Source: Cliona cf. orientalis
Lineage: Eukaryota > Porifera > Demospongiae > Clionaida > Clionaidae
Assembly (NCBI GenBank): GCA_963930775.1
Contig: OZ005690.1
Location: 3,890,225-3,954,224 of the forward strand
Reading direction: 5' to 3'
DNA: 64,000 nt
Part shown: piece after piece, positions 44,146-55,165 of the stretch
Layout of the letters: each line of letters opens with the position of its first letter
Numbering within the stretch: the stretch's first letter is position 1
The notes under the pieces: generated by a model
Databases searched by the model: none
What the model saw: only the letters and a program-made list of their open reading frames with translations
Told to the model about the DNA's origin: nothing
Position numbers and translations under genes: made by a program

Positions 44146-44994
44146 TTAATTTTTGCAAGTTCTATAAGAGCAGTTCAGTATAATAATTGGCTTGACAAAC
44201 ATTGCGTGAATGTGATTTATAGGCTCAGATGGTGTGACTGGACCGTTTCCGTACTCTCTTTTTATTTCTTGAAATTTTTCTTGATCAAATTCTGCTGGAT
44301 CGAATTCTCCTTGGAACCATCCATACATGGCATCTATGTACTGGTCCAGATTGTTCCATTTCGGATAATCTTGTTGTATTGTCATGGATGTTTGTATGAA
44401 TCCTGCTGCAGATCCAAGTCTTTCGTATTCGCTTGCCTCCAAGTGCATTAGTTTTTCTTTAAAAATTCGATCGAGAAAGTTAGGCCCCACAAGCTTGTTA
44501 AACACTTCTTTCCCAATTTCAGGAACTGGAAGGTCACCATCGGATGTTGTGAATGCAAAGCAACCTCCTGGGCGGAGATTCTCATAAATCCTTTCCAAAG
44601 CAGCTTTCTTATCTCTGATCCAATGAATCACGATGTTGCAGAATATGAGATCGTACTGTCCTGGTGGAAATGTCTGATCATCAGCTTGGATGTACTCAAT
44701 ATTGCTGGCTGAATGGTTCTCTTTTGCAATCTTGAGTCTCTCTCCGTCAGGGTCTGCAGCCACCACCTTCCCCTCTGGTCCAACTCGCTCTGACAGCACT
44801 TTTGTGAGGCAGCCAGTCCCACATCCCAGGTCGAGAACAGTGGCACCCTTCTCTACATTTAGCATATTGATCATCCTTATTCCAACTCCTTGCTGATTTT
44901 TACTTCCAGCTTCGTAGCTGGCTGCTTGTGAATGATATCGTACTGTGCTGTTTGACATCTTCTTCTCTTTCTCTTCTTTTGTCTGATTATCCAC
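44146..44994 (-). CDS. Class I SAM-dependent methyltransferase, copy E (intact)
   Basis: A single-exon gene of 282 residues. It has a charged N-terminal extension (NQTKEEKEKKMSNSTV) before the common QAASYEAGSKNQQGVG start. A second methionine inside the extension (MSNSTV, about 44958) may be the true start. SAM motifs: VLDLGCGTGCLTKVL (tyrosine after the second glycine replaced by cysteine), VVAADPDGERLKIA, YIQADDQTFPPG, YDLIFCNIVIHWI and LRPGGCFAFTT. The cap ends NHIHAMFVKPI, and 13 residues (ILNCSYRTCKN and two before) are added past the end seen in copy G because the stop codon was lost. It is the partner of copy G in a segmental duplication. Cytosolic; substrate unknown. Confidence 0.9.
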   Translation of the reverse strand: MDNQTKEEKEKKMSNSTVRYHSQAASYEAGSKNQQGVGIRMINMLNVEKGATVLDLGCGTGCLTKVLSERVGPEGKVVAADPDGERLKIAKENHSASNIEYIQADDQTFPPGQYDLIFCNIVIHWIRDKKAALERIYENLRPGGCFAFTTSDGDLPVPEIGKEVFNKLVGPNFLDRIFKEKLMHLEASEYERLGSAAGFIQTSMTIQQDYPKWNNLDQYIDAMYGWFQGEFDPAEFDQEKFQEIKREYGNGPVTPSEPINHIHAMFVKPIIILNCSYRTCKN

Positions 44995-46290
44995 TTTTTC
45001 GAATTTGTTGAATGAATGCTAACTGTGTTCTACTTTGCTGCTTTTATCTAGAACCATTTTTGAAACGAGCACTTCAGGGAATTAAGAATTCGACTTGGGA
45101 ATTGACAAAATTCTTACTAATTGACAATTTTCCGCATGCCTGCAAATGCTCGCCTCAACTTCAGGATGCAGTTGTATAAACATGCTATTATCAAAGCATG
45201 ATATAATATTATACACAAATGTATCCTGTAATCTATAATACAATGCATGATTACAACAAACTTGTATTAAAATATTGAAATATTGACGCTTGGCCCACTC
45301 ATTCCGGTGAACTCTTCCTGCATGACCATTGAAACCACCCCCCTCAGGCAAATTATCAACAATGTATACTAAATAATTACTGTAATGCAAAATTTATATG
45401 ATTGCAAATGGACGCATTAGTGAGGCTGCATGCATGCTTATGATTCCTTAAGTAACACTATACCCTCAAATTATTACCGGATCTTGAAATGTAATCTCCA
45501 CTCATGTGATATATTATTTCAAGGAAATGTATACATTGTACATGCACAAAGATTAGTTCAATTTCCTGTGTACGTAGTGTATCTTTCACATGCATTATTT
45601 ACTTGTTAATAGTGAATGTTGTTCCGTATGAACTTACTATGTAATATCTCGAAATGCCCATCCTGCACTTTGTTTATACAAAGTGGAGACACAGGATACA
45701 ACGGTACCGCCATCAAGCAATCCTTTTCCTTGTGACTCTAATTAACTATACATACTATTATGGCATCGTGCACTATATTATTATTAATATACTATATACA
45801 AAATGTAGAGACACGGGATACAATGGTGCCGCCATCAACATCCTTGTGTACTCATATCAGTATTGTAGAAGTATGTATGATCATGCAGAAGAAACCTGCT
45901 GGTGTTTTAGAAGGAAATCCTTCTTTGGTAAACAGGATTAATTCTATTGTAGCTAAGAGGATGCTGAAATGAAACACTATCGTATAAGTGTCCCAGTGCA
46001 TTGTTTAGGCCTGAGGGCATCAAGCTGTTTGCTTGCAGTCATGAACAGTAGCTAAGACTCTGAGGGGCTGGGCGCAAGGCTAGTCATGAGGTCAGATTCT
46101 GTAACCACAGGAATGCACACAAGATTGGATTACATGTGCCGTGCATGCACAATTGCAATTGGCACGGTTGACAAATCACATGCTGACATGATATGACAGT
46201 CATGATCTATGAATTTGAGTCAGTAAAATTCGTCAAATTAAGCATTCGGCTAGACGCGTCATATCTCTTGAATGAAACTTTGTCAGCCGC

Positions 46291-46732
46291 ATATATAACA
46301 CACAAATGTGCTATTAATAGTATGGTAGCTATGTGTGCATACTGAGGGTCGATATAGATAAATATTATGCGTTTTAGAAATTCTGCAACTCTTATAGACT
46401 AATTATAATTAGATAGCTTCTGGTTAGTGGCAAAGGCCGGCCATCACATGTATATACCGTAGTGTCCCGGGTAAGCACCCATGTACCACATTTCAAGGGG
46501 CCACTGTTGATCCCGGGTAAGCGCCCATGTGGGCCAAAATCGCAAGTTACGTTTAAGCGTCCATGGGCACATATATTTTCTGTCATTTGAGTGCAACAAA
46601 TTAGACAGAAAATATATGCATGTGTATAGCTGAAATAATAATGTTGAATATTGTACAGTGACTAAATTTGGTCAAGGTTTATTTTTTATGCCGAATTTTG
46701 TAAGAAATTAGTACTATGCTACATTGCACAAT
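46291..46732. other. Intergenic with dispersed repeat
   Basis: 46450-46580 (GTAGTGTCCCGGGTAAGC, CCCATGTACCACATTTCAAGG) is repeated at 48165-48320 and partly at 39730-39790. CAGAAAATATATG/CATATATTTTCTG is a small inverted repeat (46566-46620). No gene. Confidence 0.55.
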
Positions 46733-47514
46733 TCAGTATAATACTGGTTTGGTAAATATAGCATAAATAATTTGTAGAGGCTCGGACTGGGTTACTGGAC
46801 CTGGTCCATACTCTCTCTTTATTTCTTGAAATGCTTCCTGGTCAAATTCTGTTGAATCAAACTCTCCTTGGAACCATCCATGCATGGAATCTATGTACTC
46901 ATCCAAGTTTTCCCATTCTGGATAAGTTGGCACTAGTGTCATTGATACTTGTTCGAAGCCTATCTCAGTTGCAAGGCTTTCGTATTCACTCGCCTCCAAG
47001 AACATAAGTTTCTCTGTACGAATCCATTCAAGAAAGTTAGGGCTCACTAGTTTATTAAATATTTTTTCCCCTACTTTGGGAACTGGAAGGACACCATTGG
47101 CTGTTGTGAATGCAAAGCAACCTCCTGGGAGGAAATTTTCATGAATCCTTTTCATAGTATAGTAGCTTTCTTTTCTGCATCACTTATCCAGTGAATTACA
47201 ATGTTGCAGAATATGAGATCGTACTGTCCTGGTGGAAATGTCTGATCATCAGCTTGGATGTATTCAATATTGCTTGCTGAGTGGTTCTCTCTTGCAATCT
47301 TGAGTCTTTCTCCATCAGGGTCTACAGCCACCACCTTCCCCTCTGGTCCAACTCGCTCTGACAGCACTTTTGTGAGGTAGCCAGTCCCACATCTCAGGTC
47401 GAGGACAGTGGCACCCTTCTCCACATTTAGCATGTCTATCATCCTCGATCCAATACCTTGCTGAGTTTTGCTTCCTTTGTGATAGCTGGCAGCTTGCGTA
47501 GTGACAGATGACAT
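46733..47514 (-). pseudogene. SAM-dependent methyltransferase, copy F (frameshifted)
   Basis: The N-terminal part (47514-47152) reads MSSVTTQAASYHKGSK and covers motif I (VLDLRCGTGYLTKVL, with arginine in place of the first glycine of GCG), VVAVDPDGERLKIA and YDLIFCNIVIHWI. The C-terminal part (47155-46733) reads on from MKRIHENFLPGG in another frame to IYAIFTKPVLY. The two are out of register because ATAGT is present twice in tandem at 47154-47163; with only one unit the reading would be continuous. The N-terminal half looks like copies A/B and the C-terminal half like copies D/E, so the gene is mosaic. Changes in motif I and the frameshift suggest a pseudogene. Confidence 0.85.
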
Positions 47515-49367
47515 TTTGACTTGCAGTATTTACTGGTATTAATAATAATTATATAGTGATCAGCTAAAAGGTCAAACGCACCACCTATCGTACATAATTA
47601 TTATAGAAAAACCACTATCTCCCCTCTATGTACACAGTGATTGTGGTATATTGTGATAATATGAAAGTTAACTCTAGGGTTAGCCTTGTCCCCAGGCCCT
47701 CCCAGCTATTCAATGTTGTACTATTAAAGCTGGAAGGACACGGGGATGCAGGTATAATTAGCCTCGTTATGCCACTCCCACATTTTCAATGTTACACTGA
47801 AAACGGGACGACGCTAGATTTAATTGCTATAATATGCCAGGGATAAACAAGGCTATGTGAGGGTTGTATGTATGTACAAGTAAGTGCTTGGTGGACTGGA
47901 CTACTTGACTGAGTGTTTTTTACACAGATTTAGGAGCTCCAATATTATAAAACTTGAAAGGGTGCCTCAGTAGAGGCTAATTGAACTAATACCAATAGTT
48001 ATTAACCAACTCTTGAGGATTGTATAAGTATAGAAGCACAAATTCAGAGGGCAAAGCCTATCATTGACAACCATGCCTGCCATGGCTGCTTTTAACTGCT
48101 GGAGATATGCACATGCTGTGTGACTACAGCTGCTTGACCCAACAGTGATTTAGCATCAAATACTGTAGTGCACCCACTCCCGGGTAAGCGCCCATGTACC
48201 TCATTTCAAGGGGTCAATGTAGCAGCTTCTATATAAACGTATGGAAATTATGTCCTGGGTAAGCACCCATGCAGGCCAAAATCGCGATGTATGTTTAAGC
48301 ACCCATTGGCACTTACCTAGCTGGGACACTAAAAAGTATTTATTCTGCACAAAATAATATGAAGGCACTGTGGTGCAGAACCCTCATGGCACAATGGCAC
48401 GAGACGTGAATAATTATTACATCCCGAGTCCCGATCCACAAAGAGAATTCGGCCAACCGATGAGGTAATGATGATGAAAGTTATGATGAAAGTGCATGAT
48501 GAAAATTATGATGTAATTGTTGTGAACACTGCTTCAATATGTTTAGCTCGCATGAAAGGTTATTGGGACCTAGAACTCAAACCTAGCGTAGAAGAGATCG
48601 TGGACTATCGATGATATAATAATATTATGGTGATTCTCTCAGTTCGCTTTCTTTGGCAAGCTCACACTCGGGGGATTTCCTTATTCAGTCTAGCATGCAT
48701 ACATGGCAGGGATCAAGCAACCATGTATCATAGATTCACAAAGTGTCAAAAGTAGATGTGTTCACTTGCACGTGAAGACATCAGCCCCCCGACTTCAAAA
48801 AACTTATCCACACCCCTGTATATGATCATCTGGAAAAGCTGAAGTGTTGTTTTACTTTTGAGAATACAGTGATACTTTCAATGGACTTGTTCAATAATTC
48901 GCAAACTCACACCACAAATCACGTGTTGTTGGTGCATGCGCAGAACGCCAAACATACATTTCCAATTCCAAAAATGAAAGCACTGGAATGCAGAACCCTC
49001 GCCACCCAATCATAGCCATTATTTTGCAGGTTGCAAGGGTTTAGGTGGGGCACCCACAGCTCTGAGTAAAAACCATGTATGCTTCTGCAATTTACAAATG
49101 CGTAATGCATTATGTACTAGTAATACACATGACAAGGTTACTTGTTTATCATGCCATGCACACCTGTAACCAGTTATGATTAGGGTATCATGCACATGTA
49201 ACTACCCTAACTTAGGGTATCACACACATGTAACTTGGGTATCACAATGTCAAGCCTCAGACTGGGCTGTCACAGTCCACTCTAAAAGCTAGTGTTGACT
49301 CAAGCTTGACTTTGTGGGCTCCAACAAGGTGTAGTGGTCAACCACACTGAAGCAGGTACACAACCAC
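47515..49367. other. Intergenic, repeats only
   Basis: No gene is supported. 48165-48320 is the dispersed repeat also at 46450. GATGAAAGTTATGATGAAAG-type short direct repeats lie at 48468-48520. GGGTATCA(C/T)-(A/C)ACATGTAACT words repeat at 49183-49240. Confidence 0.5.
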
Positions 49368-49609
49368 ACTGAAGAAGATATTCGTTCAGGCCGGTGGAGT
49401 TGAGCGAGCAGCTGATCTGGTGGAGCATTATGAAGAGGTTGGCTATGACCATCCCAGCATACGCCAAGTACAACTGGAGTTGGGTGCAGTACTACAATGT
49501 GGATGTGTACCTGCTTCTGTGTGCTCTTAGTACACTATTTCTGTACGTTAGCTATCGGCGTTGTTGCCCATGTATAGGAAGACTCTCCCTCATTTCCTGT
49601 ATAAAGTAA
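49368..49609 (+). pseudogene. Duplicated 3' end of the UDP-glycosyltransferase gene
   Basis: The sequence from AAGAAGATATTCGTTCAGGC to the end closely matches the last 250 bp of the gene at 51103-52746, including the membrane anchor region. TCTTG is missing after GACCAT relative to that gene, which shifts the frame. The part upstream of 49368 has no similarity, so only this terminal piece was duplicated. It could also be the last exon of another gene, but the frameshift argues against that. Confidence 0.75.
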
Positions 49610-50544
49610 AAACAGACTAATAAAAGCACTGGTAGTGTTTATGCCTCTGTGAGCATGTACATGTAACTGTGTATGAGAGGTGTGAAGGAATTTTAATAAG
49701 ATGCAAATGATGTTCAACACTATTTCAGAAAGTTCCTGTCACGCCCAGTTGTGGGAAAGAAATGTATTTTGCTCTATTGGAATAGGATGCATTTTTGAGG
49801 CTATACAGAGCTATATGGAAGACCTTGAGAAACAGCACTATATGCGGCACTGTATAGGGTGCCGTACACTATGTACCTGAGGTTCAAGAGAGGCACTATT
49901 TGCTCTGCTGGCAAGACATTTCTTTCCCATAAATGGGCGTGACTGCATGGTTTTATAATATGTTGTGTTAGATTTAGTGATTTGTTTGTGTGCGTGCTGA
50001 TGCCCTATGGGTCTGGTAAATAATGAACCTTTTTGCCTAATGTTATTATAATAACGACTCTTCCTGGGAATTCGAAGTGGTAACTCTGAGTGTACTGAAG
50101 AACACATCTGCATTCCTATCAGTATTATTATAATACAGTCATTACCATGCAGAGTCAGTGGGCGTGGCCACAACTTGCGTCATCAAAAATCTGAGGGCTT
50201 GGTTTATTCCGAGCGAAGCGAGATCTCTACTCGGGCTCGATCGAAGTTTGTATGGCTTCCTTTCGAGTTTCTAAAATGTCACTCTTTGTGAGCACAAAAA
50301 CTCTGGCTCTCTCGCCTGGTGCAAGGGTATCAGACATACGTGGACTACATATCTACAGTTTAGCTGGACTCGACTCACCATGTTGGTCAATATTCGCGTG
50401 ACTTGAAAACGTCACTTTTCTTTGTTTCCACCAATGGAGCTCCCTAGGGTCTAAGAACCACATCCTCACCTTATCTTCTCTGAGATTCGTACTGGCTATA
50501 CTCCTATGGTATTAAATTTTATTCAATCCCACTTACCAGGTTTC
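49610..50544. other. Intergenic, no gene seen
   Basis: AATAAAAGCA at about 49619 could be an old polyadenylation signal of the UDP-glycosyltransferase fragment. The remainder has no recognisable domain. It has moderate GC at 50180-50330. Confidence 0.45.
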
Positions 50545-50813
50545 AAGGGGAGGTCACTCCCATAGGCGCTGTGTCCAGAGCTGCGACCGGGGTCAAGATT
50601 TTTGACAGTCTAAAAATGGGTTGACCACGGCGAATTTTTGCCCTTGACCCGTTGACCATCGACTAACTGCGCATGCGTAAAATGTCGGCCACGCCTCTTG
50701 GCCGCCTAGCTATATATGCTGGAGATGGGGCCCAGTACAGCGCTTGACCGTTTGACTGCATTTTGACCCCGATCGCAGCTCTGGACACGGCGCCTATGGG
50801 AGTGACCCCCCTT
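50545..50813. mobile_element. TIR element, 54-bp arms, upstream of the UGT gene
   Basis: AAGGGGAGGTCACTCCCATA plus GGCGCTGTGTCCAGAGCTGC plus GACCGGGGTCAA at the left is mirrored, with about four mismatches, by the sequence ending CCTATGGGAGTGACCCCCCTT at 50813. TTGACCG and CGTTTGAC words repeat inside. The 269-bp element lies 290 bp before the start codon of the UDP-glycosyltransferase and could influence its promoter. That effect is only an inference. Confidence 0.85.
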
Positions 50814-51102
50814 GGGTTTACAGAATTTGCGTGGTCAAAAATGAGCGCACCTTCTTGGCTCACGGCTGTCGGTCTTGTCACTGATAGTCGACGTTGCAAG
50901 CTGAGACCTGTAGGCATTAAAACAATATCTTTTCCGTTACATTTGTAACACAGTACAAGCGCGTACAGACTGTACTCGCAGACTAAGAGTGAACTGCAAG
51001 GGAATTCCCCTTTGTCACAGGATCGTGACTTGCGCATGCGTGCATGCTCCGAGCGAGCGAGGAAGCCCCTGCACTTTAGTGTATTGCTAGTAAGGATTGA
51101 CA

Positions 51103-52746
51103 ATGAATCCAGGGTTGTTAACTCTCTCTTCATGGCTCTTGATTCCTTGCCTCATTGCCACTGGCACTGGATCCGACGCAAATGTTCGTGCACCTAGAAG
51201 AGCAATTGTACGCGGAGATGCCACTAACACGGGAGATTCTCGGACAAATCGTACTACATTGCGAGTGCTGCTGTTGAGCATTCCAGCGCACGGCCCTTTC
51301 AATCCTATGCTGGCTCTTGGAGAAGAACTGGTGAGAAGAGGTCACAACGTTGCACTGTTTCTTCCCAATGATGAGAATTTCACGAAGAAGGTTGGTGAAA
51401 AAGTCGCACAAGCTGGGGTGACTCTCTTGTCTGAGGGCGTCTCTGCTTTTGGGTCACTCCAAAACACTTTAAATTCAGAGGGTGATGTGCATGGGCCTAC
51501 CCAATTTATGGACTTTATGTTCACTATGGCAAATGAAGTAGAGGTCACTATTAAGTTTTTGGATACATACCTTCGAACAAACCCTGTTGACATCATAGTT
51601 GGCCATGATGAGATTCAAACCTCGCTGGGTTGTGTAAATAGTTTTGTGACGATACCAATGGTGTCATTTTCCACTACCCTGTTGCTCAAACCGTACACCT
51701 ATCCCAGTTGGCCGTGGCCAGGTTTAGCTTCACGAGCTTCATCAGAAAATCTCAGTTTTGTACAAAGGCTTCTTAATTTTTTTTGGCATAGTATCATGAT
51801 TAATGTTGTCATGAAGAACATAGCGTCCCTTTTTTTGCTGAAATCCATACGTGAATACTGTCCGAACACTGAGATTCAGTTTCTGGTTTTTCCTGGTTCA
51901 GTGTATCTACCACACATCATACAATCAGCAATAGGGTTTGAATATGCTCGACCAGTTTCTCCACTGGCAACTTACGTTGGACCTGTGTTGACACGATTCA
52001 TTCCTCCAATCCCAACTGATCTTCATTCTTGGTTGAATGAAAAGGGAGACAAGTCGGTGGTTTACATCAGTATGGGTTCCATCTTGGAGGTGACTCCCCA
52101 GAGGGCAGCTGCATTTGTCAGAGGCATCTCCAAGACAAACTATTCAGCTGTATGGGCACTAAAGAATAAGGCTATCCTTAAGGATTACAACATTAACCCC
52201 AACAAGCTCTTTGTCATAGAGTGGGCACCTCAGCTATCCATTCTCAGCCACAGGGCTATTAGTGTGGCAATCCTCCACGGAGGAATTAATGGGCTCAATG
52301 AAGCACTTTACAATGAGGTGCCTGTCATTGTAATACCAAGTTTTGGCGATCAGGAAGTTTTGGCTGGCCGTGTTCATCACCACAAGTATGGTATTCATCT
52401 TCCAACGACAAATCTTTCTGCATCCAGTTTATCTGACTCAATTAATGAAATTAGAAAGAAGGAATACACCCAGAGTTTGAAGCGGTTAAAGAAGATATTT
52501 GTTCAGGCCGGTGGAGTTGAGCGAGCTGCTGATCTGGTGGAGCATTATGAAGAGGTTGGCTATGACCATCTTGTCCCAGCATATGCCAAGTACAACTGGA
52601 GTTGGGTGCAGTACTACAATGTGGATGTGTACCTGCTTTTGTGTGCTCTTCTTACCTTCTTCCTGTGGGCAAGCATCTCCTGCTGTCGCTGTGCGTACAG
52701 GAGGTGCTATACATGTCTTGCACACAAGAAAGAGAAATCAGAATGA
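51103..52746 (+). CDS. UDP-glucuronosyl/UDP-glucosyltransferase, membrane-anchored
   Basis: A single-exon protein of 547 residues from the ATG at 51103, the first ATG in the open frame. Residues 1-23 form a signal peptide with a hydrophobic core (LLTLSSWLLIPCLIAT). RVLLLSIPAHGPFNPMLALGEEL is the start of the acceptor-binding N-domain. The C-domain has the UGT sugar-donor signature: W374 in EWAPQLSILSH, H392-G-G in ILHGGINGLNEALY, and D416-Q in FGDQEVL. One membrane segment (about 509-527, VYLLLCALLTFFLWASI) is followed by a cysteine-rich tail ending KEKSE, a KxKxx ER-retention pattern. As in animal UGTs it should sit in the ER membrane with the active site in the lumen and conjugate lipophilic acceptors. 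Sugar and acceptor are unknown. Confidence 0.9.
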   Translation: MNPGLLTLSSWLLIPCLIATGTGSDANVRAPRRAIVRGDATNTGDSRTNRTTLRVLLLSIPAHGPFNPMLALGEELVRRGHNVALFLPNDENFTKKVGEKVAQAGVTLLSEGVSAFGSLQNTLNSEGDVHGPTQFMDFMFTMANEVEVTIKFLDTYLRTNPVDIIVGHDEIQTSLGCVNSFVTIPMVSFSTTLLLKPYTYPSWPWPGLASRASSENLSFVQRLLNFFWHSIMINVVMKNIASLFLLKSIREYCPNTEIQFLVFPGSVYLPHIIQSAIGFEYARPVSPLATYVGPVLTRFIPPIPTDLHSWLNEKGDKSVVYISMGSILEVTPQRAAAFVRGISKTNYSAVWALKNKAILKDYNINPNKLFVIEWAPQLSILSHRAISVAILHGGINGLNEALYNEVPVIVIPSFGDQEVLAGRVHHHKYGIHLPTTNLSASSLSDSINEIRKKEYTQSLKRLKKIFVQAGGVERAADLVEHYEEVGYDHLVPAYAKYNWSWVQYYNVDVYLLLCALLTFFLWASISCCRCAYRRCYTCLAHKKEKSE

Positions 52747-54638
52747 CAAGGTCAAAGTACATTAACGATAAGTGTTTATGGAACTCTTATGTTATACATG
52801 AGTACATGTACTGCTCATAACTTTACCTGGTCTATTATCATTATCCTATGCAAAATGTAGAATGTATTAATATTTGCATATCATGTTCAATACCTTTGAT
52901 GTCCCATTAATAATTAATTGCCTTGACATTGTTTCAGACTTCAGCACAGAATTTTACATATAGCTATCTTGTGATTAGACGGAGTGTGTCATTCAATCAT
53001 AAGAAACCATATTATTACTGGATCTTAGAGCACTGTGAGAAAGGCATGAAATCGCACAAACAATATTTGAACATGCCTACAAGAGATGATATGATGCAAA
53101 GTTAGTTCACGAGCTCATGTCAACATTATCAGGCTGACAAAGAATACCTTGTAATTGAGTGTGTCACTCCACATGCAATCATGAAAGTGCTTAACAGTAA
53201 TTAAAAGGGGAGATAAAGAATTAGCTATTGTAGCATTGTGTGAAGTATTATAGCTACACTGTAACCACACGTGAACTCAACATGATTACAGTGTCATGCA
53301 TTCCTTCTGTGTTCGTATGGAGTCAGTGGTATGCAATAATAATCCTTGCTGTAATCACGGGTGTGTCATAAACAGAACTAACTAGTCTAAGAGCTATACC
53401 ATGTTTGGGTTGTTATGACTTTGTGTGACATTCTTGTGCATGAATTAAAAATTATCAAGGGCCTTTACTCAAGCAGGTCTAGACTACGCTATTTTGTGCA
53501 TCATGCTAGCTATTAAATCTTGCGATATGTGCTTGACACTAGTACTGCTTACAAGGTATCCATAGAATCTGAAGCTGCTGGGCTCTACTATACACATTGC
53601 TCAGTACCATGCATGCATGAATGTCAACCTTTGGATGTAGCTAGTAACGACATGGCTTTCACTGAGATGATCATCATACTAAGATGACTACATCTCGTCC
53701 CTTACAAATTCTTTCATTAAACACCTCAAATTCTTTCATTAAAATTAAAGCTAGCTATCATAATTGGTCAAATTTCATGTGTGCATTCACTGGCCTAGGC
53801 CTGTATTAGTATGATATAGCAATTGCACTGGCATGCATATAGTATATAGCGATACTTCACACAACAAATCTATAGAGGCAGGACAAAGCAGAAATATTTA
53901 AATTGCTGTAATTTCAACATTACTTACTTGAAGTTAAGACCTAAACATGTACTTACATGATACAATCATATGGAACATCATGATATTCAGGGTCACATTT
54001 CAACAAGCTATTTCTTCATTGATAAATGATGTTTATCTTGTTCTCTACAAGCATTGGTCCCCTCCATTTCTATAAGCTTCTCATTAATCATATTAAGCTG
54101 CATGGGGAAAGGCACCTCCAATGTGTTCCTCTCCTTCCTATGGACCCAACTATCCCCGTGAAATGTAGTGAACATTCCCAATCCAACATTAGGCAAATGC
54201 TAGCTAGAATACGCAATATTACTAGCTGTACTATATTATTCGTGAAAGGACTAATGGTCTGGTAAAAGTGTGAACAATGGTTATAGTCTAGACCTTGAAT
54301 GAAAGTACAATTCCAGCGAAAGACTATTGACAACTATACAATCGATAACTACCTGAACACGTGTCCACCCACTATTGTTCTACTATTGCCTATTCATGAG
54401 GAATATCAACTTTAGAATGTTTATTCAATTGAGCCAAATGACATGTGTTAAGTCAATGATGGGAAAAGTGTCAATTGCCTGGCTACAATTATTCTATTGC
54501 AAGGTCAGACACTCAGATCTTCGGATAAGAGAGTAATTCAAGAAAGCAAAGATTAGTATATGACTTGTAAGGATCGGGATTTAAGTTGATATGTAATTGA
54601 GATTCTGAACAATTAATGTTTAGTTCAAGTGCAAGAAG
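52747..54638. other. Intergenic, no gene seen
   Basis: No coding region could be supported. The 3' flank of the UDP-glycosyltransferase shows no clear AATAAA in the first 150 bp. AATTCTTTCATTAAA is directly repeated at about 53707-53740. Confidence 0.45.
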
Positions 54639-54863
54639 ATGGCAGAAACTTTGAATGGAGAAAGTGTGGAACACCAGTTGACTTGTGCCATCTGCCAGCA
54701 AGCTCTGAAGGACCCAAAGGTGCTCAAGTGCTTTCATATCTTCTGCAAAGACTGTCTTGAAAGATACGCAGTTCAACATGAGCTAGATCAGCTCTCTGTA
54801 ATGTGCGCCATGTGCCGGCAATACACTCTTCTTTCGGAGACCCATTCATCGAAAGAAAGTTAA
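54639..54863 (+). CDS. RING-finger N-terminus of a TRIM-like gene
   Basis: A 74-residue open frame starting MAETLNGESVEHQLTC. C16-x2-C19 (CAIC), C31-F-H33 (CFH), C36-x2-C39 (CKDC) and C56-x2-C59 (CAMC) form a C3HC4 RING, the E3 ubiquitin-ligase module of TRIM proteins. It ends shortly after the RING. In a different frame at 54880-54919 the sequence continues YLQPAFHIHHLFEIQ, the linker that normally precedes the B-box in this family. The next part is inverted. Probably a broken gene; a functional short RING protein is less likely. Confidence 0.75.
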   Translation: MAETLNGESVEHQLTCAICQQALKDPKVLKCFHIFCKDCLERYAVQHELDQLSVMCAMCRQYTLLSETHSSKES

Positions 54864-54919
54864 CTAGCGTTGCATATCTGCAACCTGCCTTTCACATCCA
54901 TCACCTCTTCGAGATTCAG

Positions 54920-55165
54920 GGGCAGAACATGGTCACTTTCTTCAAAGTGTCCAATTCTTTAGCTCTGTGCTCTAGCTGCTCAAGTGAGAGAACCTCGTGA
55001 TCCTTCAGCTCCCTCCATTTTCCATGAATGCCCATGCAAGTTTCGCAAATGAAATCACCGCAGTCTCAACAGTAGCCTGCCACCGTGTCTTGAGTGTCGC
55101 CACATTTTCCACACTTTACATTCTTTGTCAGCACTTTCACTTTATCGAGAGCATACAGCATCATG
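54920..55165 (-). pseudogene. Inverted B-box segment of the TRIM-like gene
   Basis: On the minus strand the sequence reads ALDKVKVLTKNVKCGKCGD, then AGYC, a stop, DCGDFICETCMGIHGKWREL, KDHEVLSLEQLEHRAKELD and TLKKVTMFCP. This is a B-box1-type zinc-binding unit with its linker. It is exactly what should lie between FEIQ (ending 54919) and ELYCET (starting about 55182) on the plus strand. So about 245 bp is inverted in place. An in-frame TGA replaces the residue before DCGD. Confidence 0.75.

Larger units (their letters stand above)
43010..46290. repeat. Segmental duplication containing MT copy E (partner 58790-61380)
   Basis: From CTGTTGCAAATTATT(T/C)GGTAACTAAG to the AATCGTCATATCTC(T/C)TGAATGAAAC region the two blocks align in the same orientation, with insertions. 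Shared landmarks outside the gene include TTTAATGCAGCAA, CATGCCTTGTATCTTGA, TCTAGATAAAAGCAGCAAAG (reverse), and TGGTGTTTTAGAA. Unique to this block is the insertion around 43205-43790, which contains a TIR element. Confidence 0.75.
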
